DNA of 64,000 nt from Roseovarius sp. MMSF_3350 (GCF_030733425.1 NZ_JASHIZ010000002.1:236460-300459), one strand, 5' to 3'; shown: positions 1 through 7,879, counted from the stretch's first letter. Notes: generated from the sequence alone by a model not told the origin. A program made the numbers and translations.

Positions 1-3000
1 CGTGGCCGGTGTCCGGCATTCCGGTGATCAGCGGCAGGATCGGGCCATTGCGCTGGCTGAGGGCCGATGCGTAGGCGCGGGCCGTGTCGGCATCGCCCCA
101 CCAGAGCGCGCCGGAAAAGCCCGAGAGCGTGGTGAGCGCGTCGGCGTCGACATGGCCGGTGGCGCGCAGGGCGCGGCCGCCCAGGGCCTCGACCGCCTTG
201 GCCTGCGCCTCGGCAATCTCCTTGGTCGGGCCGAGGCAGAGGAGCGGCGGGCGGGCGTGGGCCGTGAGGCGGTTCGACTCGCCGGTGGGGCCGGGCAGGA
301 CGATGGCCTCGACCGGCTGGGGCGTGTGGGTCTTGGCGGCCTTGTCGAGCGCGGATTGGAGGGCTTTTGCGTCCATCGTGCTGTCCCAGGTGGCATCTGA
401 GTGCTCGGCGGGGCGGGATGTGTAGCGGGCGAGGTAGTTGGGGCCGCCCGCCTTGGGGCCGGTTCCCGAAAGCCCTTCGCCGCCAAAGGGTTGGCTGCCC
501 ACGATGGCGCCGATCTGGTTGCGGTTGACGTAGATGTTGCCGGCATGCACCGCCTCGGTCACGTGCTGGACGCGGTCGTCGATGCGGGTCATCAGGCCGA
601 AGGTCAGGCCGTAGCCGGTGCCGTTGATGGCGTCGATGACGCGGTCGAGGTCGCGTGACTTGAAGGTCGCCATGTGCAGGACGGGGCCGAAGATCTCGCG
701 CTGCATGTCCTCGATCCCGTTCACCTTGATGAGCGTGGGCGCGATGAAGCAGCCCGAGTTCGGCGAGGGGATCTCGTGGATGAGACGGCCGTCGGCGCGG
801 GCCTCATCGATATGGGCGGCGATGCCCTGGCGGGCCTCTTCGTCGATGACCGGGCCGACATCGGTGGAGAGCGACCACGGTTTGCCCATGGAAAGCGCGT
901 CCATGGCGCCGGTGAGCATTTCGGTGAAGCCTGTCGCCACGTCCTCTTGCACGTAGAGGCAGCGCAGGGCGGAGCAGCGTTGGCCCGCCGACTGGAAGGC
1001 GGATTCGACGATGGCCTGCACGGCCTGTTCGGGCAGGGCGGTGGAATCGACGATCATGGCGTTGAGGCCGCCGGTTTCGGCGATGAGGGGTGCGCCGGGG
1101 GCGAGGGTGTCGGCCATGGTGGCGCGGATCTTGAGCGCGGTTTCGGTGGAGCCGGTGAAAGCCACGCCGCCGACGCGCGGGTCGGAGGTGAGCGCCGCGC
1201 CGACGTCGCCCGCGCCGGGCAGGAGTTGCACGGCGGTTTCCGGCACGCCGGCCTTCAGCATCAGCGAGATGGCGTAATGGGCGATCAGCGGGGTCTGTTC
1301 CGCCGGTTTGGCGAGCACGGCGTTGCCGGCGGCGAGCGCGGCGCTGATCTGGCCGGTGAAGATGGCCAGCGGGAAGTTCCACGGGCTGATGCAGGTGAAG
1401 GTGCCCACGGGCGGATCCTGCGGCGCGTTGGCGGCGTAGTAGCGCAGGAAATCCACCGCCTCGCGCAGTTCGGCCACGGCATCCATCGGGGTCTTGCCGG
1501 CCTCGCGGGCGAGGATGGCGAAGATCTCGCCGAAGTTTTCCTCGTAGAGGTCGGCGGCGGCGTTGAGGATGCGGGCGCGCTCCTCGATGGGCGCGTCCCA
1601 CGGCGCGGCGGCGGAGAGGGCGGTTTCGATGTCTTCCTTGCTGGCGGTGGCGACGGTGCCTGGGCTGTCGGAGGGGTCGGCGGGGTTGGAGACCGCCTCG
1701 GGCGCGTTCGGAGACGCTTTGCCCGCGATCAGCGGTGCTGCGTTCCACGTGGCGTTGGCGAAGGGGCCGCGGGCGGCCTCGATCATGTCGAGGGTCGGCT
1801 GGTGCTTGAGGTCGAAGCCCTGGGAATTGGGGCGTTCGGGCAGGAACAGCTCGGGCCCGGTGGGCAGTTGCGGGCGGTCGTCCGCGTACGCCTTGAACGG
1901 GTCGCGGGCGACGGTTTCGGGGGCCACGTCCTCGTCCACGATCTGGTTGACGAAGCTGGAGTTGGCGCCGTTTTCCAGCAGGCGGCGGACGAGGTATGCG
2001 AGCAGGTCGCGGTGGGCGCCGACGGGGGCATAGATGCGGCAGTTGGTTCCGTGGTCCTTCATGACGATGTTGTGCAGCGCCTCGCCCATGCCGTGCAGGC
2101 GCTGGAACTCGAAGGTCTCGGTGCCCTTGTCCATCTCGCGCGCCATATCGAGGATGGCGGCCACGGTGTGGGCGTTATGCGTGGCGAATTGCGGGTAGAT
2201 GTGATCGGTCATCGTCAGGAGCTTGCGCGCGTTGGCGATGTAGGAAATGTCGGTGGCCGGTTTCGAGGTGAAGACTGGGAAGCCGTCGATGCCTTCGACC
2301 TGGGCCTGCTTGATCTCGGTGTCCCAGTAGGCGCCTTTGACAAGGCGGACCATGATGCGGCGGTTCAGCTTTTGCGCGAGATCGTGCAGGTAGTCGAGCA
2401 CGTGGGAAGCGCGCTGGCCATAGGCCTGCACCACGACGCCGAAGCCGTCCCATCCGGCCAGGGAGGGCTCGGAGAGCGTGGCTTCGATCACGTCGAGCGA
2501 GAGGGACAGGCGGTCGGCCTCCTCGGCGTCGATGTTGAGGCCCATGCGGGCGGATTTCGCGAGGATGGCGAGCGAGCGCAGGCGGGGCATGAGCACGTCC
2601 ATGACCTGATGCTGCTGCGCGACCTCGTAGCGGGGGTGGAGGGCCGAGAGCTTGACCGAGATGCCGGGGTTCTTGCGGATGTCCTTGTGCGTGCAGGCGT
2701 TGGAAATGGCGCTGATCGCGCGGGAATAGGCAAGATGATAGCGGATGGCGTCGGCGTCGGTGCGCGCGGCCTCACCCAGCATGTCGTAGGAGTAGGTGTA
2801 GCCTTTCTTTTCCATCTTCGCGGCGCGGTCCATGGCTGACTCGATGGTCTCGCCCAGCACGAACTGGCGGCCCATTTCGCGCATGGCGCGGCCGACGGCG
2901 GTGCGGATGACAGGCTCGCCCAGGCGGCGGATGGCGCCGCGCAGGTGGCCGACGGGGCCGGGGTTTTCGTCCTTCAGCACCTTGCCGGTCAGCATCAAGG

Positions 3001-3370
3001 CCCAGGTGGAGGCGTTGACCAGCGGCGAGGTGGAGTGGCCCATGTGCTTGCCCCAGTCCGAGGGCGCGATCTTGTCCTCGATCAGGGCGTCGATCGTGTC
3101 GGCGTCGGGCACGCGCAGGAGCGCCTCGGCCAGGCACATCAGCGCGATGCCCTCGTCGGTGGAGAGGCCGTATTCGGCCAGGAAGACCTCCATCAGGCCG
3201 GGATCCGACTGGTTGCGGATGCGGCGGACGAGGTCGGCGCCGGATTTCGAGATGCGCGCGCGGTCCTCTTGCGACAGCCCGGCCTGCTCTGTCAGGCGGG
3301 CGACGGTTTCGGCCTCTTCGGCATAGGTGGTCTGGTCGATCACACGGCGCAGGTCGGAATCGTAGGGCAT
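1..3370 (-). CDS. putA: Bifunctional proline dehydrogenase / P5C dehydrogenase PutA (3' end off window)
   Basis: The frame is open on the minus strand from ATG at 3370 to the window edge, giving about 1,123 residues with only the C-terminal tip missing. PutA oxidises proline to P5C (FAD domain) and P5C to glutamate (NAD aldehyde dehydrogenase domain). The N-terminus (MPYDSDLRRVIDQTTY) and the aldehyde dehydrogenase active-site motif SAGQRCSALR, with catalytic Cys near residue 799, are readable. It is divergent from an Lrp-family regulator, the usual put arrangement in alphaproteobacteria. Long open frames on the opposite strand across this gene are GC-bias shadows. The bifunctional call is firm; the exact C-terminus is not visible. 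Confidence 0.95.
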   Translation of the reverse strand, partial: MPYDSDLRRVIDQTTYAEEAETVARLTEQAGLSQEDRARISKSGADLVRRIRNQSDPGLMEVFLAEYGLSTDEGIALMCLAEALLRVPDADTIDALIEDKIAPSDWGKHMGHSTSPLVNASTWALMLTGKVLKDENPGPVGHLRGAIRRLGEPVIRTAVGRAMREMGRQFVLGETIESAMDRAAKMEKKGYTYSYDMLGEAARTDADAIRYHLAYSRAISAISNACTHKDIRKNPGISVKLSALHPRYEVAQQHQVMDVLMPRLRSLAILAKSARMGLNIDAEEADRLSLSLDVIEATLSEPSLAGWDGFGVVVQAYGQRASHVLDYLHDLAQKLNRRIMVRLVKGAYWDTEIKQAQVEGIDGFPVFTSKPATDISYIANARKLLTMTDHIYPQFATHNAHTVAAILDMAREMDKGTETFEFQRLHGMGEALHNIVMKDHGTNCRIYAPVGAHRDLLAYLVRRLLENGANSSFVNQIVDEDVAPETVARDPFKAYADDRPQLPTGPELFLPERPNSQGFDLKHQPTLDMIEAARGPFANATWNAAPLIAGKASPNAPEAVSNPADPSDSPGTVATASKEDIETALSAAAPWDAPIEERARILNAAADLYEENFGEIFAILAREAGKTPMDAVAELREAVDFLRYYAANAPQDPPVGTFTCISPWNFPLAIFTGQISAALAAGNAVLAKPAEQTPLIAHYAISLMLKAGVPETAVQLLPGAGDVGAALTSDPRVGGVAFTGSTETALKIRATMADTLAPGAPLIAETGGLNAMIVDSTALPEQAVQAIVESAFQSAGQRCSALRCLYVQEDVATGFTEMLTGAMDALSMGKPWSLSTDVGPVIDEEARQGIAAHIDEARADGRLIHEIPSPNSGCFIAPTLIKVNGIEDMQREIFGPVLHMATFKSRDLDRVIDAINGTGYGLTFGLMTRIDDRVQHVTEAVHAGNIYVNRNQIGAIVGSQPFGGEGLSGTGPKAGGPNYLARYTSRPAEHSDATWDSTMDAKALQSALDKAAKTHTPQPVEAIVLPGPTGESNRLTAHARPPLLCLGPTKEIAEAQAKAVEALGGRALRATGHVDADALTTLSGFSGALWWGDADTARAYASALSQRNGPILPLITGMPDTGH

Positions 3371-3493
3371 TGCGGTCCTCTTGCTGGGGGGTGGCGGTTT
3401 GGACTAGTGTACCACTGTATATCTGATCTGATTTCCCGATTGGTGGCGTTTCGCGGGCCAAAAGGACGGTAATTCACGGGGGAGACAAGTCAA
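3371..3493. promoter_or_regulatory. putA / Lrp-regulator divergent intergenic region
   Basis: This 123-bp AT-richer gap separates the divergent starts of putA and the Lrp-type gene, so it must hold both promoters. A short inverted repeat AGTG-TAC-CACT lies at 3406-3416. It is weak evidence for a regulator site. A GGGGGAGA Shine-Dalgarno precedes the regulator ATG. Confidence 0.5.
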
Positions 3494-3964
3494 ATGGATG
3501 CAAGCGAGCTTGATCAGTTCGACAAGGCGATTCTTCGCGTGCTGGTGGCGGAGGGGCGCATCAGTATCACCGAGCTTGCCGGGCGCATCGGGCTGTCGAA
3601 ATCGCCGACGCAGGCGCGGCTGCGTCGGCTGGAACGGGATGGGGTGATCTCGGGTTATCGGGCGCTGGTGGACCCGATCCGGCTGGGGATGGATCACGTG
3701 AGTTTCGTGGAGGTCAGCCTGACCGACACGCGGGAAACTGCGCTGGCGGAGTTCAACGCGGCGGTGAAGCTGATCCCCGAGATCGAGCAGGTGCATCTGA
3801 TCGCGGGGAATTTCGATTACCTGATGAAGATCCGGACGCAGGACATGCAGGATTATCGCCGGGTGCTGGCCGAACAGATCAGCACCTTGCCGCACGTGTC
3901 GAAAACCTCGACCTACGTGGCGATGGAGGCGGTGAAGGAGAACGCGCTGTCGGAGGTCTTTTGA
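3494..3964 (+). CDS. putR: Lrp/AsnC-family transcriptional regulator, probable PutR
   Basis: The protein has 156 residues, normal for Lrp/AsnC. The N-terminal winged HTH (about residues 5-55, LDQFDKAILRVLVAEGRISI then ITELAGRIGLSKSPTQARL) is followed by an AsnC ligand-binding RAM domain (about 65-150, including LIPEIEQVHLIAGNFDYLMK). Such proteins bind the divergent promoter and respond to an amino acid; next to putA the likely effector is proline. The ATG follows a good GGGGGAGA ribosome site. The proline-specific role is inferred from position. Confidence 0.85.
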   Translation: MDASELDQFDKAILRVLVAEGRISITELAGRIGLSKSPTQARLRRLERDGVISGYRALVDPIRLGMDHVSFVEVSLTDTRETALAEFNAAVKLIPEIEQVHLIAGNFDYLMKIRTQDMQDYRRVLAEQISTLPHVSKTSTYVAMEAVKENALSEVF

Positions 3965-4018
3965 ACCGGGTGGATTTGCGCGTTGATCTTGCGGGGGTCG
4001 GGGCGCATCATTGATCCC

Positions 4019-4564
4019 ATGAGAATTTTGGTGATTGCCTGCGTGCTGGCCGGCCCGGCCTGGGCCGGGACCTGTCCGGAAGCGCCTGACCATTCGGCGG
4101 AACTGTCGCGGCTGATCGAGGCCGCGCAGGATGCGCCGGACGAGGCGGCGGGACGGGCGCTGTCGGACAAGATGTGGGCGCTGTGGGCAGAAGCGCCGGA
4201 TGCCAAGGCGCAAGGGTTGCTGGACGAGGCGATGGCGCGGCGCGAGGCGTATGACCATGACGCGGCGATGACGGCGGCGGAGGCGCTGGTGGCCTATTGT
4301 CCGGACTATGCGGAAGGGTACAACCAGCGGGCCTTCATCCATTTCCTGCGGCAGGATTTCGAGGCGGCGTTGCCGGACCTTGCACGGGCCGTGGAATTGC
4401 AGCCGCGCCACGTCGCGGCGCGGACGGGGCAGGCGCTGACCCTGCACGCCTTGGGCCGCAACGGTGAGGCGGCGCTGGCGCTGCGGCGCGCGCTGGCGCT
4501 GAACCCGTGGTTGGGCGAGCGGCACCTCTTGCCGGTGCTGGAGCAGGGCGAAGAAGAGTTGTGA
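4019..4564 (+). CDS. Secreted tetratricopeptide-repeat protein
   Basis: The protein has 181 residues and begins with a cleavable signal peptide (MRILVIACVLAGPAWAG, cut near residue 16). It continues with TPR-like helices: EGYNQRAFIHFLRQDFEAAL, then a second helix pair around RHVAARTGQALTLHALGR. An earlier start at 3983 would put a non-signal extension in front of the signal peptide, so 4019 is preferred. TPR proteins mediate protein contacts, here in the periplasm; no specific partner is evident. The gene lies immediately upstream of the tRNA-Leu gene that the prophage split. Confidence 0.8.
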   Translation: MRILVIACVLAGPAWAGTCPEAPDHSAELSRLIEAAQDAPDEAAGRALSDKMWALWAEAPDAKAQGLLDEAMARREAYDHDAAMTAAEALVAYCPDYAEGYNQRAFIHFLRQDFEAALPDLARAVELQPRHVAARTGQALTLHALGRNGEAALALRRALALNPWLGERHLLPVLEQGEEEL

Positions 4565-4595
4565 TCGGACAGGCGTCACGCTACGACGGGGGCCG

Positions 4596-4637
4596 TGCCC
4601 GCGTGGTGGAATGGTAGACACAGGAGACTTAAAATCT
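4596..4637. repeat. attL core: 5' half of tRNA-Leu(TAA)
   Basis: This 42-bp sequence is identical to 32458-32499. It contains the acceptor 5' strand, D-arm and anticodon arm up to TTAAAATCT, but what follows is phage DNA that cannot pair with the GCCCGCG acceptor strand. It is therefore a tRNA fragment, not a working gene. The host promoter side of the original tRNA lies to its left. Confidence 0.92.
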
Positions 4638-4666
4638 TTTGTCATAGGTTCGAACCTACGGCAAAA
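4637..4666. terminator. Phage-side hairpin next to attL, possible integrase terminator
   Basis: TTTTG (4637-4641) pairs with CAAAA (4662-4666), enclosing a perfect 14-nt palindrome TAGGTTCGAACCTA at 4645-4658. The stem has about 11-12 pairs with one mismatch. Read on the minus strand it lies just downstream of the integrase stop and is followed by GATTTT, so it could end integrase transcription. The loop also resembles a tRNA T-arm (GGTTCGAA), so it may be part of the attachment site. Confidence 0.5.
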
Positions 4667-4700
4667 ATTGTTTTAAGTCAACGTTCTTCCCGAAAAATCT

Positions 4701-5693
4701 CTAGTGCAGTGTGCCGGTTTTTGTGCGCGTTTCTCGCAAATCATCAACCCGCAAGTGCGCGTATCTCTGCGTCATGGCGGGGCCGGTATGCCCCAAAATG
4801 AGTTGCAGCCGGTACAGGTCGCCGCCACGCTGGACATACCACGACGCGAAAGTGTGGCGTAGGTCGTGCGTGGTGAAGTCCTTGATCCCCACATCTCGCG
4901 CAATCTTGTTGATCCGCTTACTGGCGTTGTCCACGCGGAATGGTCTGCCCTTCGCATTACTGAATACCCATCGCCCCGTCTGTGATGGTTGGCGGTCCAG
5001 AACGTCTACGGCGTTCTCCAGAGGAATCGTGCGTGGCCTACCGCTCTTTGTGTCTGGCAGGGTGATCGTATCGGTAATCTCGTCAATGTCGGCCCATTTC
5101 ATGTTCAAGATTTCGCCCAGGCGCATCCCTCGAAGGACAGACATTTCCGCCACGCTTTTCCACGGCTCGGGCAAGGCGGACTTGAGCGCTTGCCATTCTC
5201 GCTTTGTCAGAAAGCGAAACCTAGCGTTCTGAAGGGTTATCGGCTTCAGATCCCGGCACGGGTTCGCATCAATCCATTCGTGATTTAATGCAACCTTGAA
5301 TAGACCTGACAGGGTAGCACGGTAGTGCTTCACTCTCGCCGGGGATAACGTACGGAGTTTTTTCGCCTCGAATGAGGCTATCTTGCCGCGCGTGATTTCG
5401 TCCAGATAGTTTTGCCCGAATTCCTCTTGTAGAACGCTCAGGCAGTTTTGATAGAAAGAGATTGTTGAAAGCTTTTTCCGGGAGACGTGTTCTTCGATGT
5501 AGGCGATAGCGGCTTGTTCAAATGGAATGCGCGGCCTGCCCCCGTGATCTAACCTGCGATACTGGGATTGAAGTTCCGCGAGATATTCTCTGGCTTCTCG
5601 CTTAACAGTCGTTTTAGCTGACTTGCGGATTTCCTTCCCGCGCCATTGGAAGCGGACCCACCAGATGTCTCCACGCTTGTAAACTGTCGCCAT
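4701..5693 (-). CDS. int: Phage tyrosine integrase
   Basis: This 330-residue site-specific recombinase integrates and excises the prophage at tRNA-Leu. It has an N-terminal arm-binding region (MATVYKRGDIWWVRF), a core-binding helical domain (about 55-150) and a C-terminal catalytic domain. The catalytic residues are visible: Arg191 (GMRLGE), His276 and Arg279 (HDLRHTF), His302 (LGHTG) and nucleophile Tyr311 (TQRYAHL). The gene reads toward attL, 64 bp away. Its 5' end overlaps the upstream HTH gene by 145 nt in another frame, so the two are probably co-transcribed. Confidence 0.95.
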   Translation of the reverse strand: MATVYKRGDIWWVRFQWRGKEIRKSAKTTVKREAREYLAELQSQYRRLDHGGRPRIPFEQAAIAYIEEHVSRKKLSTISFYQNCLSVLQEEFGQNYLDEITRGKIASFEAKKLRTLSPARVKHYRATLSGLFKVALNHEWIDANPCRDLKPITLQNARFRFLTKREWQALKSALPEPWKSVAEMSVLRGMRLGEILNMKWADIDEITDTITLPDTKSGRPRTIPLENAVDVLDRQPSQTGRWVFSNAKGRPFRVDNASKRINKIARDVGIKDFTTHDLRHTFASWYVQRGGDLYRLQLILGHTGPAMTQRYAHLRVDDLRETRTKTGTLH

Positions 5694-5854
5694 TGTGCCG
5701 TCTTGTTTGACCTGAGCCAGCGCAGGAAGTCCCGACGATCCACGCGCCAGTGACGGCCCAGCTTGTACGCCGGAATCTCCCCATTAGCGCACATCCTTGC
5801 CACAGTGCGAGGGGAAAGGGAACATTCCCGTGCTATTTCGCATACAGTCATCAT
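5549..5854 (-). CDS. Small HTH DNA-binding protein, excisionase/AlpA-like
   Basis: The protein has 101 residues. Residues 1-50 form a MerR/excisionase-type winged helix: MTVCEIARECSLSPRTVARM, then GEIPAYKLGRHWRVDRRDFLRWL, as in HTH_17 excisionases. The tail after about residue 55 is low-complexity and overlaps the integrase start in another frame. Immediately upstream of int, a directionality factor (Xis) is the likeliest role. The start ATGATG overlaps the stop of a 17-codon upstream frame (ATGA). Confidence 0.75.
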   Translation of the reverse strand: MMTVCEIARECSLSPRTVARMCANGEIPAYKLGRHWRVDRRDFLRWLRSNKTAQWRQFTSVETSGGSASNGAGRKSASQLKRLLSEKPENISRNFNPSIAG

Positions 5855-5904
5855 GGCATATCCAGCATCCGGGCGGCAGTCGTGTCCTTAACGGCCAGGA
5901 GCAT
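5851..5904 (-). CDS. Possible 17-residue coupling peptide before the excisionase-like gene
   Basis: The short frame MLLAVKDTTAARMLDMP starts in a TGATG overlap with the stop of the 87-residue gene upstream and ends in an ATGA overlap with the HTH gene start. It resembles the first helix of an HTH_17 domain, so it may be a decayed duplicate. Its only support is the perfect overlap at both ends. It may be a translational coupler rather than a functional protein. Confidence 0.3.
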   Translation of the reverse strand: MLLAVKDTTAARMLDMP

Positions 5905-6167
5905 CAGTCATCCCCCACCCAGCAGAAACCCGGAATCCTGTTCAACTCCTGAATACTGCGCCGGCCATCTTGGACCGCCTGCATGTCGCGCCGATAGCGT
6001 CGAGCCTCGGACGCGTATTTCAAGACCTCTTCTGGATACCTAGCGCGAAGCTCGGCCTCCAAGTCGTCGGAAAGCGCTATTAGCGCCTCGACGGCGCGCC
6101 CGAGAATTTGCGTCTCGACGCCGACCGTTACCGGCTCGTATTTTTCTGTCTCGCTTTTCTCAACCAT
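5904..6167 (-). CDS. Hypothetical phage protein, 87 residues
   Basis: The protein is soluble, charged and mostly helical (VEALIALSDDLEAELRARYP then SEARRYRRDMQAVQDGRRSI). It ends in FCWVGDD. I do not recognise a family. It lies in the leftward early operon between a 25-residue gene (3 bp upstream) and the 17-codon frame before the excisionase-like gene. Tight spacing and codon use argue that it is real. Confidence 0.6.
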   Translation of the reverse strand: MVEKSETEKYEPVTVGVETQILGRAVEALIALSDDLEAELRARYPEEVLKYASEARRYRRDMQAVQDGRRSIQELNRIPGFCWVGDD

Positions 6168-6170
6168 CCC

Positions 6171-6248
6171 TCACTCTCCCCGGTCAGCCAGCATCGCACG
6201 GGCGCGGGCGCGTTTGCATCGGCGGCAACGACATATCCAACGGAACAT
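6171..6248 (-). CDS. Very small Cys/Arg-rich phage protein, 25 residues
   Basis: The product reads MFRWICRCRRCKRARARAML then ADRGE. Its start overlaps the previous stop (TAATG) and has a textbook GGAGGGG ribosome site six bases upstream, stronger than most genes nearby. It holds two cysteines in CRCRRC context and many arginines, so nucleic-acid or metal binding is possible. No family is recognised. The strong ribosome site makes this more credible than its length suggests. Confidence 0.5.
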   Translation of the reverse strand: MFRWICRCRRCKRARARAMLADRGE

Positions 6249-6523
6249 TATTTCCCCTCCATTTCAGTTATTGCCTTCGAAATTTCACCGGCCCGCCGCG
6301 CCATGGCTGTTCCCTTGAGCGTTGGGTGGTGCTGTAGAAATCCGCAGACAATCTCGATCTTCTCTAGGTCCAAAGCCGTCAGCGCGGCGGATAGGGCGCG
6401 GATGACTTCGTAAGCTTCAGGCGAAACCTTCTTTTGGAACACATCGTGCTCGTAAGATTTCAGCAGGCATTCAGCTTTCTGCAACCACTGCTCCGGGTCC
6501 GTCAGTCGCTGGTCATGGGGCAT
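6248..6523 (-). CDS. Hypothetical phage protein, 91 residues
   Basis: This soluble helical protein (PEQWLQKAECLLKSYEHDVF; AYEVIRALSAALTALDLEKI) matches no family I recognise. Its start lies in an 11-nt overlap with the end of the next upstream gene, within a repeated junction sequence (ribosome site AAAGGAACCCACGATG). That junction recurs at two other gene boundaries in this operon. It belongs to the leftward early or lysogeny operon. Confidence 0.6.
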   Translation of the reverse strand: MPHDQRLTDPEQWLQKAECLLKSYEHDVFQKKVSPEAYEVIRALSAALTALDLEKIEIVCGFLQHHPTLKGTAMARRAGEISKAITEMEGK

Positions 6524-6752
6524 CGTGGGTTCCTTTCTTAAGGGCCGCTGAAACCTTCTTGGCGAACCGAGAAACAGCCTTACGGTGTTCAGTGTGAGAA
6601 ATCAGCCCGCGTATCTTGAGGCGGCTTAAATCTTCGCTGTCTCGCTGGAAGTGATCCACTTCTTTTTTATCAAGTTGTGGGAATTGTTCGGAGATAGGCT
6701 TTGCGCCCCACCCAAGTTCAATCGTTTTCGTCGCGTCTTTCTTAAGGGGCAT
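6513..6752 (-). CDS. Hypothetical phage protein, 79 residues
   Basis: The chosen start (MPLKKDATKTIELGWG) follows the repeated ribosome-site sequence GAAAGGAACCCCCGATG. Upstream in-frame codons lack such a site. The protein is basic and helical and ends ALKKGTHDAP, nearly identical to the LKKGTPDAP end of the next gene upstream. The shared tails follow from duplication of the junction DNA. No family is recognised. Confidence 0.6.
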   Translation of the reverse strand: MPLKKDATKTIELGWGAKPISEQFPQLDKKEVDHFQRDSEDLSRLKIRGLISHTEHRKAVSRFAKKVSAALKKGTHDAP

Positions 6753-7296
6753 CGGGGGTTCCTTTCTTGAGGGCGCGGATTTGGTCGCGTTTATAGGCGT
6801 CAGTCTCCCGCCAAAGCTCTTCATGTTTCTGTACCGCCGCCTCTATCGCCGCATCCCATACCCGCGCGTCACGGGTTTCCAGCGCGGCGGTGGCGTCGGA
6901 GGGGGTGAGGGCGCGGATGGCTTCTGCAACTTGCTCGGGATCGGCTACATCCCAGTCTGCGAGATCTTTGGGGCAGTCTTCATCAGTGTGCGGGTCAGAC
7001 GGCAAGAAAACCTTTCCGCAAGACCGACACGCGAAAGCCGATTCGACGAGATGTGCCGCCCCCTCCACCATTGCCCCCACGGCCTCGTCCCGCTGGCTGG
7101 CTATGGAGCGGCTGAAACACTCCGCAAACATGGTATCAAAATAGTCGTAATCCTGCTTGTGTTGTTCTGGGTCAGCGGAAAATTCACAAGTGTATCCCCT
7201 CATCGCGTCAACAAGGAGAACCATGAAGTCCCGAATGGTGGTCACTCCGTGCGGGTTTTCGTTGGCAATCAGTTCCGGTGCGGTGTCATTGGTCAT
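6742..7296 (-). CDS. Phage protein with CxxC zinc motif and a duplicated C-terminal module, 184 residues
   Basis: Translation starts at MTNDTAPELIANENPHGV after a GGAACCCCCGATG ribosome site. A CRSCGKVF...DEDCP segment near the middle looks like a zinc-binding knuckle. The C-terminal part (ALTPSDATAALETRDARVWD then AAIEAA) is shared with the neighbouring Lar-like gene, and 42 bp of DNA there is 41/42 identical between the two. The function is unknown. It overlaps its downstream neighbour by 11 nt. Confidence 0.6.
   Translation of the reverse strand: MTNDTAPELIANENPHGVTTIRDFMVLLVDAMRGYTCEFSADPEQHKQDYDYFDTMFAECFSRSIASQRDEAVGAMVEGAAHLVESAFACRSCGKVFLPSDPHTDEDCPKDLADWDVADPEQVAEAIRALTPSDATAALETRDARVWDAAIEAAVQKHEELWRETDAYKRDQIRALKKGTPDAP
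6877..6918. repeat. 42-bp direct repeat, copy 1
   Basis: This sequence matches 7433-7474 at 41 of 42 positions. It lies inside the coding region for the LTPSDATAALE module of the 184-residue protein. Conservation at the DNA level, not only the protein level, points to recent duplication or recombination between the two genes. Confidence 0.85.
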
Positions 7297-7879
7297 CGGG
7301 GGTTCCTTTCGCGGTAAGGCTGTCGATTGCGTCAGCCGCAACAGTGTCGTCCCTGTCGTCGTGATATTGCGCTTGAAGGGACGCATTTCGTGCCGCTCGA
7401 AGCCCCGCCTCGAATGCCTCCCGCTTCACACGTTCCAGCGCGGCGGTGGCGTCGGAGGGGGTGAGGGTGCGGATGCGAGACGCAGAACGCTGGGCTTCAC
7501 TTGCCGCGCGTAGAAGGTGCTCCCTTGCCCGGTCATTGAATAGGGGTAGCAATTTCTCTTGCTCTTCGGCTTCCTCGGCTTGCTTATCGAAAGAAGCCGC
7601 AGCCGCCTCATACGCTGCCCCCACGGCCTCGGCCTGCTGGCGGGTGTCTCGGGTGTTCCACGCTTCGGCTGCTTCACGGCGGGCCTTTTGCTCTCCGCCA
7701 TTGTACACGTCTCCGGCGGATACCATTACAACGCGCCTGCATTGCGAATAATCACATTCGATCACAACAGGCTGGAAGGGGTCTCCGTGCATCTGGCACG
7801 AACCTTTCTTCCCCAGCCTTATCCGTGGCGGCACCCCACAAAACGGGCAGGGCAGCAGTTCCGGCGCTTCGTCAGTCAT
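7286..7879 (-). CDS. Lar-type restriction-alleviation protein with helical extension
   Basis: The protein has 197 residues. The N-terminal 65 residues match the Lar restriction-alleviation family: LLPCPFCGVPPRIRLG, a second metal site CDYSQC, and the family-typical AAEAWNTR. The start MTDEAPELLPCPFCG has a GGAGA ribosome site and agrees with the family N-terminus. The rest is a long helical region ending in the LTPSDATAALE module shared with its neighbour. Lar proteins protect incoming phage DNA by modulating type I restriction. The extension is unusually long for the family. Confidence 0.75.
   Translation of the reverse strand: MTDEAPELLPCPFCGVPPRIRLGKKGSCQMHGDPFQPVVIECDYSQCRRVVMVSAGDVYNGGEQKARREAAEAWNTRDTRQQAEAVGAAYEAAAASFDKQAEEAEEQEKLLPLFNDRAREHLLRAASEAQRSASRIRTLTPSDATAALERVKREAFEAGLRAARNASLQAQYHDDRDDTVAADAIDSLTAKGTPDDQ
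7433..7474. repeat. 42-bp direct repeat, copy 2
   Basis: This is the second copy of the repeat at 6877-6918, differing at one base. It lies in the C-terminal coding region of the Lar-like gene and encodes the same LTPSDATAALE peptide in the same frame. Confidence 0.85.

Noticed and set aside
674..2839. 721-residue plus-strand open frame opposite putA
   Set aside because: It is a shadow of the GC-rich putA coding strand. The minus-strand frame carries the P5C dehydrogenase active-site motif.
4597..4672. Second functional tRNA-Leu at the left end
   Set aside because: Only the 5' half matches. The following phage sequence cannot form the acceptor stem with GCCCGCG.
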